From NCBI RefSeq assembly GCF_905115235.1, contig NC_051850.1, positions 25,359,010 to 25,423,009 on the forward strand: a DNA stretch of 64,000 bases, given 5' to 3'. Positions 49,814 through 59,719 of this stretch are shown here, piece after piece. A program made the translations under genes and the position numbers. The notes beneath the pieces are model-generated. The model ran no database searches. It had not been told where the DNA came from and was given only the letters and a program-made list of their open reading frames with translations. How positions within the stretch are numbered: position 1 is the first letter of the stretch; each line of letters opens with the position of its first letter. The DNA is from Hermetia illucens (lineage: Eukaryota; Arthropoda; Insecta; Diptera; Stratiomyidae).

Positions 49814-50332
49814 ATGGTATAGAGAGAGTCTATCATATCTTGCTTCATATTTTCCTTAAACGGATTTATTTTCATCTTACAGAAGTTCGTAGTTTTGGCC
49901 CTCGCTTTGATCGGAACCGCCTCAGCCGGTCTTGTCGCCCCATTGGGTCATGGATACTCCGGATTGGGATGGGGACATTCAGGTCTCGCCACTCCAGTTG
50001 TTGCTTCAGTTGCTCCAGCGATTAGTTCCTACTCAGCTCATGCTGTATCTGCTCCAATTGTTGCTTCAGTAGCTCCAGCCATCAGTACCTACTCAGCTCA
50101 TGCTGTATCCGCCCCAGTTGTTGCTTCAGTAGCTCCAGTCATCTCTTCATACCATGCTGCCCCAGCTCTCACTGCCCATGCTGTAGCCACTCCAGTCATC
50201 TCTGCCCACAGTGCTCTTACTGGTCCAGTCATCTCTGCTCACAGTGCTCTTGCTGGTCCAGTAATTGGCCATGGTTGGGGACATGATCTCGTCGGTCTTG
50301 ACCTCTGGAAAAAGAAGAAGGCTGCTCACTAA
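49814..50332 (+). CDS. Cuticle gene 3: repeat-bearing Ala/Val/His-rich cuticle-type protein
   Basis: The ATG (49814-49816) is the only codon of exon 1. A 66-bp intron follows (49817-49882), then 49883-50332. If not spliced, the frame stops at the third codon (ATG GTA TAG), so splicing is obligatory. The product has 150 residues: signal peptide MKFVVLALALIGTASA, then GHGYSGLGWGHS (23-34). Three 20-residue modules run from about 39 to 97 (PVVASVAPAISSYSAHAVSA and variants). A tandem pair ISAHSALTGPV / ISAHSALAGPV follows (108-129), then GHGWGHDLVGLDLW-KKKKAAH. It differs from gene 4 by the extra ISAHSAL unit and by loss of a PALVAA segment, typical slippage changes. A secreted structural cuticle role is inferred from composition and the array context. 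Confidence 0.88.
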
Positions 50333-50365
50333 AACTTGTAACGGACGTCTGGGTTTGGAAGAACA

Positions 50366-50371
50366 AATAAA
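50366..50371 (+). terminator. Polyadenylation signal of cuticle gene 3
   Basis: AATAAA 33 bases after the stop, in the same 3' UTR block as gene 2. Confidence 0.8.
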
Positions 50372-50374
50372 TTA

Positions 50375-51195
50375 GATTTATGACATAACGAAACCGTTTT
50401 TCTGAAATATTAACTAGTAGTTGAAAATAAGTCTCCGAAATCTCACGGTAGAAGGCCTGACAAGGAATGTATTTACCCATGATCAGATTCCAACATAAGT
50501 GGTACAAAATCCCCACCAGGATAACATCCGTTAAAGAGAGAATGCAGCTTTGATAAGTTTCTACCTGAGGTCCTGTCTCTATCAACTAAGCTGATTGAAG
50601 TAGTAAAGGACATATATTCTTCTCCATCGTATCTGACCCCACCTTGAACCAGATGTACATGTCACCTCCAGGGGTTATCGCGCATTTGCCCCAAACCTGC
50701 AGTCAAGCAAGCATTAGCTGATGTATTCCCCCCGTTAGTAATTGCGAATGATAAAGGTCCTGATATTGCGCAAAACGAGTGCCCGGTGACTTCTTCCTGA
50801 ATAGTAAGATAATTGTTTTCTGCCTAATGAACGGCACGAGTAGGCTTCACTGCCAAACCCCAAATACCAGCTACCGCACCCTTTCTATCCTTCTTCTGGA
50901 TATCATTGGAAGACGTCGAAGGAACTGATAGTACGTTCTACGGTAGTTGCGATAGCAACGATTGTTAATCTTCCTTGTATTGAGATGGCTTTGCGACACG
51001 GTGCATTAAAGCCCAACCAGCGTTGGACTAGGAGCGCTTTACTGAAGCTGATAATTATCCACTAGTTAGCCCTACCCTGTGGGCGAGACTTCTATAGTAC
51101 GGGTTGGATAAAAGGTCGAAGGAGTATGTTGTTACGGCAGGAAACTCAATAAATGAAAAATAAATGAGTTTCAAAAAGTATTGTTGTCCAGGAGA
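50375..51195. other. Unassigned region between gene 3 and an R1 element
   Basis: Minus-strand frames near 50930-50600 give words such as GAVAGIWGLAVKPTRAVH that I cannot assign. No gene is claimed. Confidence 0.35.
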
Positions 51196-51199
51196 AAAT

Positions 51200-53900
51200 A
51201 GCAAGCATCACCTCCAATAAACATGGCTCACTTCGAGCAATCGAGGTGCAGTCTCATTAACCGGAAAACTGAATTCGCTTGCTTCCTTCTCAGAGAGTTT
51301 GCAAGCATAGGCGATGAGTAAAGCAGTGTAGATTGCCGCAGCTAAAAGCAATTTTGCATAGTATCCCGACACGGCCACATTTGGCAACTTTTGGTAAGTG
51401 TCGTAGTGGCACTAGCTGCCTTTTGATGCGCATACTCTACTCCATACTCCATGAGTGTGTGTCAATTTTCAGCCCAATTCTGGCTAGATAGCTGGCTTGG
51501 AGACGATCGTATATTCACCAACTTCCAGTTTCACAGTGTTCTTCTTTCTGTGCTCGTTATTAAGACCACTTCTGTTTCTAATCTGTCGGGGCCAATCCAA
51601 CCTTCTCCAGACAAGACTATACAGCTTTGATTCTCTCCATTTTATAGACCCCTACATTCTCTTGATACTATGCTGCAACAGCTATAGCTGAGTTATCTAC
51701 AAATCCGGCAATTGAAGACCCCTCTGCAACATTAAGTAAAAGGACTCCTTCATAGATAACATTCGATAGCAGGTTACTGAGGACCGAACCTTGTTTTATT
51801 CAATTGTGGTGATGTACCCTTTTCCATATAAGCTCACCAAATGTAGAGGAACACGTATGCAAGCTGGAACATCTTTAATTCGACTCTATTTGGCGGATTT
51901 GAATGCATTTTGGACATCTGCCCCCAGAATATAGTGCGTCTTTCGCCAGGCTCAATATCAAGCTCATTGCATCCACCATATGTTAAAGTGGGCGTGTCGA
52001 AGCCCATATTGGCGCTCCTAGTTGAATACCTCCTAACTGTAATAGGCCATATGAACCTGGACCTCCAGGTGGCTGTATGAGTTGGGGAAACACCACGAAC
52101 TTTTGCTTTTACTGGGCAAAAATTATTCAATACCCTTCAATGTCAGTTTCGAAGCTCTATGAGAGATGCTACTAACATTTAGGATTTATGTTAATCATAA
52201 ATTTCCTGCAGCTTCTCCTCGGTAACAAGAGGGACAATAAACTCCTTGTGATGGCTGCCGCCTTATTACAGCCCTGTGAGTTCCGATTAAAAGGTTTATA
52301 TCGGCGTCTTCGCGCAACTGTTTGAAGCAAGTCCTCCCGCTTTTGCGAATTGTTCCTTTTAAGTGGGGCCAGAGTTATCTGTGTTCTCCCTGTAAACCAA
52401 TGCTTGGAGGTAGCGGTAAGGAAGAAGGGGCCGTTACCCTATTGACCAAACCAAACCAAATGGTCGAGGAGAACCTTCACAAAATGGCACCGGGGGTAGT
52501 CACCATAACTTCCTAGCCGTGATGAAGTAGGCGAATGCTCACAAGCCTGCACGGTAGCTCATCTGAAGTGGATTCAGCCACGAAACCTTACCAGGGGTAT
52601 ACTGGTACCATGGGAACTGGAATAGGCCTCTGAATTTACATGTCTCAGGAGAATTTCTGGTTCATATGATTTCAACCCGGTAATTTGTGGTTAGCCTACT
52701 AATGGGAGTTTCGTGAAGGTTGCGGTTACGTCCGACCGCAGCAGAGAACTTCGGGTCTCAGGCGTGGAACTGCGTTTCATCTCGGCATCATCATTTCGGT
52801 AAGGATTTAGTCTTGCACCCACCAGTATGAATGCTGAGGCACGTACCACAGTACAGACTAGTATCATTGTCGTTGTTACAGCGTGAATGCTGCGGGCCGG
52901 CCCTCAAGATCTGAGCTGCCCTTGCTTTGCTACCAGTCGTGGTTTTGAGAGTTCATGGGATCAAAACGGTGCACCATAGTGCTAATAGAGTTCCTCGGAT
53001 CGCACACTGATACTAGCCTACCCTACCTTGTTAGGGCAGGGCTCTCATTGCGGTCAAAATCAGTTCGTGTCTTAAGAAGCCACGTTAAACCTCCAGGATA
53101 TAACTGTCGACCGTCGTTATATCGATATGGCTCAGCCATTAATGCCACGTCGATATTTTTCTCGCGGATGGTTTGCGAAGACCTTTCCATATTCTAGTCA
53201 CCTACTGGTGCTTGCAATATACCGATAGTATATATCCTCTTGGACCCTAAGGTCAACTTCACAATTTTTGAGAACGCATTGCCACGACACGTCATGCGGA
53301 CTGGCATATGCCTTTGCGATGTAAGCAAAGTAAAGGCATAACTCAACCAGCTCGCTTAGGCGACACATAACACACCCTATTGTTACTCTCAATACTGCCA
53401 ACAGTTTCAACACTGCCTCCACTGGTAAGTTGATGGTGGCGGATTGTGTCCAACCGTGAGTGTTTTGCAGAGTTTTCATCGTTGACTCCTAAAGTGCGAT
53501 AAAATCGACCTCCTTTCCTTCATTTGGAGATCACTCGTATTCTCCTTCGATCCTTCCACTTGAGAGGTACCTGCTTTCTCCAAGCTTCCACATTCTTCTT
53601 GTTAGGTCCAATCACTTTTTCCGGAACGCTGCTCAAATATTCAGGCTTCGCTGTTTTATTGATTTGCTCAACCTGTCACACACAGCCTCCGGTTTTGCTT
53701 CTCCCGTGTTTGGAATGGGTGCACTTGTGTTGCCAGCCTTACTCTTTCGTCCAACACCTTCACTTTCATCCTGGGCCTTGCTGTACCTCAACTTGATGCT
53801 TCTTATCATAGCGCTTATATTCCTATGAATATTGTAACCAGGGCTACAAAGGAAAGTTTCCATTGGTATCTGTAGTTTATATTGCTCGAATGGTTAAGTG
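51200..53900 (-). mobile_element. R1-clade LINE (copy 4), degraded but nearly full span
   Basis: Read on the minus strand. ORF1 parts lie at 53863-53633 (MIRSIKLRYSKAQDESEGVG) and 53479-53198 (TQSATINLPVEAVLKLLAVL, RVTIGCVMCRLSELV), colinear with R1 copy 2. The endonuclease starts at about 53195 (SSQTIREKNIDVALMAEPYR, YNDGRQLYPGG). RT traces lie at about 51785-51680 (QGSVLSNLLSNVIYEGVLLL, then SIAGFVDNSAIAVAA). Thumb-region scraps reach about 51230. Many stops and frameshifts are present. It lies between cuticle genes 3 and 4, so it helped widen the array. Confidence 0.72.
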
Positions 53901-53904
53901 CCAG

Positions 53905-55210
53905 AGTTTCCTCCTTGCCGTATCTTCCCCACTCCAAAAACCATTGACACTGAATTTCAAAAGCCGTGCACCGCAACTTTCTCTCTCCTCTTCTTCTCCA
54001 TGGTAGATTTTTTTAGGTATCCTTCCCTTAGCTAAATTTTATCCCCAGTTGAGCGTTTTGTGTCGATTTACCGCCGAACGTCCCCCCCCCCCACTCTCTG
54101 TGCCAAGACGCGTGCCTAATGGAAGATTTGGCAACTCCGTGCTTAATGGAACATTAGGCAGAAAAAACTGTTGAAAAGTTCTATATTTATGATAAAAATA
54201 AGTAGTATGTAGTAAAAAAGAGGCTCGCACCGCATTTTTAAACTTAAAATGGCAGACATAGCCGGAGCCCGTTACCGATTCTAGTCTAACCTATGTTCCA
54301 TATCGAAACCATGAAAGGGCTTCAAGGCATCCATGTAAAGACACTTTGGGAGACAACCAGTTAACTAGATCTCCTAGCTGTGGTCTCAGGATGACGTTAA
54401 CTCTCGCCACCATAGATGTTTTTCTAAGGTTGTCAGTGAGATTTTTGAGGAAATACCGACAAAAGTGAGCCTATCGCGATGTATCAATGAATCCAATCCT
54501 ATTCTCCTCTAAAACAAATATACAGTAAATAAAATGCTGGCAAGCAGGGTCCTTTAACCAATATGTTTGACCTCTGGCCACATCCAGGCAACGGATACTA
54601 GTAAACAGTTCCTTGCAGACCACAAAGAAATTTCGCACAGTAAGGATGAAAAGCTGTTGCGCTTTGTAGTCCCCCCCGGTAGGTTATAATGTTCGGAATC
54701 CTGCAGATTTTGTTCCTTCCTCTTCTGATGGCTATAGCACTGGAAGCAGCCGCATCAAAACGTGATCCGAATAGCCCTTCCGAAGGTAAGGATACATTGA
54801 CTGTCAACCTGATAACCACCGATGCAAGACATTTACAACTCTCGCTAGGGATGGAAGAATACAGGGACTGAGTTGACGCGCCAGTGCCAGTTATTGGAAG
54901 ATCGAAAACATGGAAAGGGAGGTGCGATGTACAAGGCTGCGGTTTGAACTACTAAAAGGCCAACTGAGGAATTTAGTGAGCCAAATAGCGGCATTATGCC
55001 CCTGACAGCCTAAATGAATTAAATGCAAGACCTGGAAAAGAGGACAACTGAAAAGCGGGGAAAATACGGTCAAGAGTGAAAAGTGGGTGCGCAATCAAAA
55101 GCATGATAGCTTCGTAGTTCGTAACCGATTCCAAAAAGAAGGACTTCAAACTCAGGAAAGTACTTTAACATGGCACGCGCTTCCACAGAGTAAGGTTGAC
55201 AAAAAGACAT
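53905..55210. other. Intergenic, no gene accepted
   Basis: A 60-codon plus frame at 54689-54871 starts MFGILQILFLPLLMAIALEA, which looks like a signal peptide. It has no promoter, splice or polyadenylation evidence, so it is not called. C runs occur at about 54083-54092 and 54669-54675. Confidence 0.4.
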
Positions 55211-55214
55211 AACC

Positions 55215-55792
55215 AAGAGGAGGGTCGGAAAAATGACCTAGGGATCCAGAGATATTTTGTCCAAGCATAATATGCGCACATCCCGGAACACAACTAGGTA
55301 TGCTATCCCAAGAAAAGGCGATCCATAAAAGTTCTTTGAGAAAATATTTATTCTTAGAACAACTGACGCAAAAAAGACTGGTAGGCACGAGGAAATATTG
55401 ATAACGTTTCGGTCAAGGTTATCTTCTCAAATGGATCACGTTTTATTTATAGCATAATCAAACTATAAGATGGAAGAAAGGTGAAAGATTCTTTCAGCGC
55501 CAGCAGATGTAAGACATTGGGTAGTCAATTAATTCATCAAATTTTTCGGCCCAGGACCAGTGGTTAATTTATAAAAATATGGTTTGCTGAACTGTCGAAC
55601 ACCCGTCATTGATGTGAAGTTATAAATCAAACGAAATTTAGAAAATCCAAATGTTATTCGTATGCAAATCAAGTATTTCATGTTTTATTCAATAAATGTG
55701 GAGTACCTGATCAGGAAATCTAAATAGAATATCGAAAGTGCAAAAATCGGTATCATAATGAGATATTAACGAAAAAATTGAGACTTGTAGCA
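55215..55792 (+). repeat. Duplicated upstream unit of cuticle gene 4
   Basis: Partner of 49100-49655, in the same order and orientation. Confidence 0.7.
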
Positions 55793-55817
55793 GCCTTGAC
55801 GATACCGGTCTCAATTA
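55793..55817 (+). promoter_or_regulatory. 25-bp conserved upstream box, gene 4
   Basis: Identical to the boxes of genes 2 and 3; starts 84 bases before the TATA box. Confidence 0.7.
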
Positions 55818-55876
55818 GATTGCATTCATGGAAGAAGTGCACCCGTCGGTGATGATTTCCTCCGCGGAAGCAGTCG

Positions 55877-55912
55877 TATAAATACAGTTATTTCGATCAG
55901 TGATCATCAGTC
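55877..55912 (+). promoter_or_regulatory. Core promoter of cuticle gene 4
   Basis: TATAAATA at 55877-55884 and TCAGTC at 55907-55912, with a 32-base spacing to +1. Confidence 0.8.
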
Positions 55913-55950
55913 AGGATCTATTCGTCCAGCAGACAACAATCTCTAGCAAA

Positions 55951-56459
55951 ATGGTATAGAGAGAGTCTATCATATCTTGCTTTTACTATTTTCCTTAAAT
56001 GGATTTATTTTTATCTTACAGAAATTCGTAGTTTTGGCCCTCGCTTTGATTGGAACCGCCTCAGCCGGTCTTGTCGCCCCATTGGGTCATGGATACTCCG
56101 GATTGGGATGGGGACATTCAGGTCTCGCCACTCCAGTTGTTGCTTCAGTTGCTCCAGCGATTAGTTCCTACTCAGCTCATGCTGTATCTGCTCCAATTGT
56201 TGCTTCAGTAGCTCCAGCCATCAGCACCTACTCAGCTCATGCTGTATCCGCTCCAGTTGTTGCTTCAGTAGCTCCAGTCATCTCTTCATACCATGCTGCT
56301 CCAGCTCTTGTTGCTGCTCCAGCTCTCACTGCCCACGCTGTAGCTACTCCAATCATCTCTGCTCACAGCGCTCTTACTAGTCCAGTCATTGGCCATGGTT
56401 GGGGACATGATCTCGTCGGTCTTGACCTCTGGAAAAAGAAGAAGGCTGCTGCTCATTAA
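55951..56459 (+). CDS. Cuticle gene 4: repeat-bearing Ala/Val/His-rich cuticle-type protein
   Basis: The ATG (55951-55953) makes up exon 1's coding part. A 68-bp intron follows (55954-56021), then 56022-56459. The product has 146 residues: the same signal peptide and first 97 residues as gene 3, with three 20-residue modules. It then has PALVAAPALTAHAVAT, one PIISAHSALTSP unit and GHGWGHDLVGLDLW-KKKKAAAH. Over the first 275 or so bases of exon 2 it differs from gene 3 by about four silent changes, and the core promoter, 5' UTR and intron start are also almost identical. The distal upstream DNA is clearly more diverged. Unspliced reading stops at codon 3 (ATG GTA TAG). Its AATAAA is replaced by a weak variant, which may lower expression. 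A cuticle role is inferred as for gene 3. Confidence 0.88.
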
Positions 56460-56493
56460 GGATTTTTAATGAACACATGGGTTTGAAAAGGCA

Positions 56494-56499
56494 AATATA
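56494..56499 (+). terminator. Weak polyadenylation-signal variant of cuticle gene 4
   Basis: AATATA stands where genes 2 and 3 have AATAAA. ATAAAT follows at about 56513 and could substitute. Confidence 0.5.
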
Positions 56500-56529
56500 C
56501 TAGGTTTATGACATAAATGAAACTGGTTT

Positions 56530-58086
56530 TTACTGATGATAGTGATGAAGGTAGTTCCTATTCATTTTAATAGGAAGCAAGTTTTCGGAGAGAGAAAGGA
56601 CAAGTATATCGGATTATAAAGCTTTAGAGTCTGTTTTTTACAAACGGAAGAGTCATAATTTTGAAGAAAAGAAAACCTCCGGTTTAAATTTGAGCACTTA
56701 CGTCACTTGAAATACAGCAGATACGCACTGAATACTCAACCACTAAAAGACGGCCCAGCTCTACCATAGTGGTGACAAGACTTCCTTTTAAGCATCACTG
56801 CATGTGGTGGATTCGCAGTTAACCCAAATAAGACTTCTTACTTACGTCTGCATAAAGTGGAAGTTTGTTCTTCCATGACTCGGTTCAATCAATTGATTCC
56901 CTTGTATCATGGGATTGGTAGGTGCATCCAACCATTCCTACCCGCTGTTAGTCGTAAACAGGATTGACACTTCATGCCCGTAAACCTCTCTGTCAACACA
57001 GGTAGCGCACACAAGGCGAGGGTGACTGAATGTGTATCTGTGTCTTCGTTGTGTTCCCTGGTTAATGCAGACACAACTCTAGACTAGTTTTGTCTATCGT
57101 CTGGGAAAGCTGATTTTGGCCAAAAAGTGTTTGATGTATTTGAAATTTAAGAAGTTGAATGTTCGACCGCAATACGGTGCCGCAAATGCCAGAAATGATT
57201 GCGTCCTCCGCGGCACCATGAAGAGCATACCAACTTTAAATATGTACCCAACTTCGCCCTTATGAATTCAAACTTAATATGTTCCTTGCTTTCCATGATT
57301 GAATGATTTGTCTTTCTGTACTGTCATAAAGTGCCGCAAGTTGCTTGGTGTCCCACCATATACCACCTTCTCAATTGTGATATGATTTGCAAATTAGCAC
57401 CATTTGAATGTTTTCACGAATGAAAGTAAATTTCATACCGCCTCGATTTGCATTAAACCCGTCCTGGATTTTGAATCGACGACTTTTCTGTCCATAATGC
57501 CGACTCCGACATATGGGGAAAGTGTTAGCCTCTTACGCTACACCTTTTCTAGGGCAGCAATCATCGATGTCTCCATTTCTCGGATTTCTCGAGCTTCACT
57601 AGTGCCCTTATACTCGACCCGCCTCTTTTTTCGCACCCTTATGTCTACCTCCTTTCTAGCGAATTACCTCTTTTTCTCTTTATCTCTTTCCGACACTTTA
57701 AGGTGGAGCAGGAAGTCCTGGTTCGGGTAAAGCTTTCATAATCTATAAACCTGCTAAAAAATAGCATTTACTTATACGAACCGCTTTAAAACTAGGTACT
57801 TGGGTTTTCAAGGACATAATTTCAGGTCCCTTCATTAGTAACCAGCTCACTTCGAGCGTCTATAGTGGAGTAAAGATATCCAGTACCATCGGTCAAAACA
57901 ATATAGGCACTCGGTATATCAAATCGGATTGTGGTGCGGGGATAATCAAGTTCCCGGTAGTAGTGAATTTTCTGGATCGACGCTCAGCCTATTGTAATAT
58001 TAAAGCTAAAATAAGACAGGTTATCAGATTAGCTCAAAAACCGAGAACATCGGCAATGTCGGAGACTGACCACCTTTTCGAATCAC
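56530..58086. other. Intergenic, no gene recognised
   Basis: A 108-codon plus frame at 57404-57730 is Ser/Thr/Phe-rich and motif-free. It is probably a shadow of old repeat DNA. Confidence 0.4.
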
Positions 58087-58359
58087 TAGTTGCAAAGGGT
58101 CGGATTGTTCAAGCGCTTAGAACACTGAGCACGTAGCGGAAGGTCGCGGTTTAAATCTCACTGGTAGCGTGACTGTGATACCAGTTGCTACCAGTCGACT
58201 CAACTGTGAATGAGTGTCCCTGCCAAATCAGCCTAATAATCACCACATTGTCATATCTCACATACCTTTGCGGTCTTGAATGAGATGCTCTAACACACTT
58301 CAAGTCCTTAATCCAATATGGTTTATTGCGCCAACAATTATTATTATTAGTTGCAAAGG
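58087..58359 (+). mobile_element. tRNA-derived SINE with 12-bp target duplications
   Basis: The body is 58099-58347 (249 bp). The head is tRNA-like: A-box TTGTTCAAGCG at 58105-58115 and B-box GGTTTAAATCTC at 58148-58159, spaced as in an RNA polymerase III promoter. The tail is a short ATT repeat (ATTATTATT). TAGTTGCAAAGG flanks it exactly on both sides (58087-58098 and 58348-58359). Perfect duplications suggest a fairly recent insertion. The LINE partner is unknown. Confidence 0.85.
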
Positions 58360-58469
58360 TTACCGTAATTGCTGTCACAATATATTCTTTCTGCCCGTCG
58401 TCTAACTCGTTCCAGGAAAACCTCTTGAAGAGGCATTCCTCAATTAACCGAGCTCAATATCGAGAACAC

Positions 58470-58870
58470 TCATTTGAGCCAGTTGGTCAAAATAAAGGTA
58501 TTTTTAACATCTAGCATCACCACCGTGACCAAAATGAGGGAGGGCTCACCGTCTCTAATATCTTCAAGCATCTCACCAATAGTATCTAAAGGGAAAATAG
58601 CGTGATATGAAGAGGATACGCCGGTTGGTTTTTGGGGACTTTTATGACAGAACCAACTTGTACCTGTTCCATTTTCCGAAAAATACTCCCTCCACCATGT
58701 ATGATTCAAATATGCTTATGAAACCTGGACCTGAATTTAGAAGGCAATTCGATAGCGTTGCATAGAATTTAGGCAAATCCTGCTGGTTTGTAGCTGGTAA
58801 TACGTCCCCATATCATAGTAGGAATTGAGAAGACTTCTCTTTGAACTGGCAGTGAAAGTCCAGTTTTGCT
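58470..58870 (-). mobile_element. R1-clade RT fragment (copy 5)
   Basis: Minus-strand frame 58709-58470: REYFSENGTGTSWFCHKSPQ, KPTGVSSSYHAIFPLDTIGE and MLDVKNTFILTNW. This is the start of the R1-type RT (KP-G-SSYRPICLLDTIGK...LDVKNAF). Decayed linker words extend to about 58870. Confidence 0.65.
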
Positions 58871-58874
58871 CCCA

Positions 58875-59715
58875 TTGTGGAAACAGAGTTTTGATTATTT
58901 TTATGAAGCGCAACGGGTACGACGGTAAGGATGATTTTTGCCCGCGTAATTACAATTACAATTTTGTTGGCAGTGCCCGACGAATTCTTATTACCTCCTC
59001 TTTTGGAAAAGTATGTTTGCTCGCAGAGAAAATGACCTCAGCTAACAGTTTTGCGAATTATATCCTGGCCTTCAAAATGATACACCTTACATTTTGTACT
59101 GCTGTTCCCACCAGGTACCTCCTTCTAAAGCAGTCAGACCAACCTTTATAGTTCTAGTAATCCTTCAGATGTCGTTTTTCCCATTTCTGAAGTCGAGAAG
59201 TTTGGTCTGGTGGTCACTGTAGGCATATTATTCCCTCATTTGCCAGACTAAACCTTTCGTCAACTAGATACTGGGTATGTCAGATCTAGCTATCTAGCTA
59301 TCTAGCTTAAACCTCTACCTTTCAAGGCGGCAAGAACCACACGTAGATCAGCACGATATCAAGCTCCTCTTTGTGACCTCTATTATGAAACATCATATAT
59401 GATAAAAGGCTTGGAGACAGATAGATTTTGCAGGCATTGATGTGGAATATAATGACACTGAAACCATTCATACCATGAATGATTAAATTGGACTTGGTGG
59501 CATCCAGAAAGGGTGTTACCTAATATCAACAGACTCAAATATAGTCATATTCTTCTTATCGCAGAGGTGGGAAAACCCATCCTACTACATACGGCTATGC
59601 CTTTAGCTCAGATTAGGGTAAAGAAATGAATAAGCTTGGAGCCTTGGGCAAAATATCCAAACTCTGGCGAGGAGGAGGTAAAAGAGAGAACGATCTCAAC
59701 GGACCCGTTTCTTTC
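58875..59715. other. Intergenic, no gene seen
   Basis: Contains a small AGCTATCT tandem run near 59288-59307. Nothing else recognisable. Confidence 0.4.
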
Positions 59716-59719
59716 ATCC

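Noticed and set aside
54689-54871. 60-residue frame with a signal-peptide-like start
   Set aside because: No TATA/Inr, intron, polyadenylation signal or paralogue, and the frame is short enough to be chance.
57404-57730. 108-codon frame
   Set aside because: Ser/Thr/Phe-rich with no motif, in a region of old repeat DNA.
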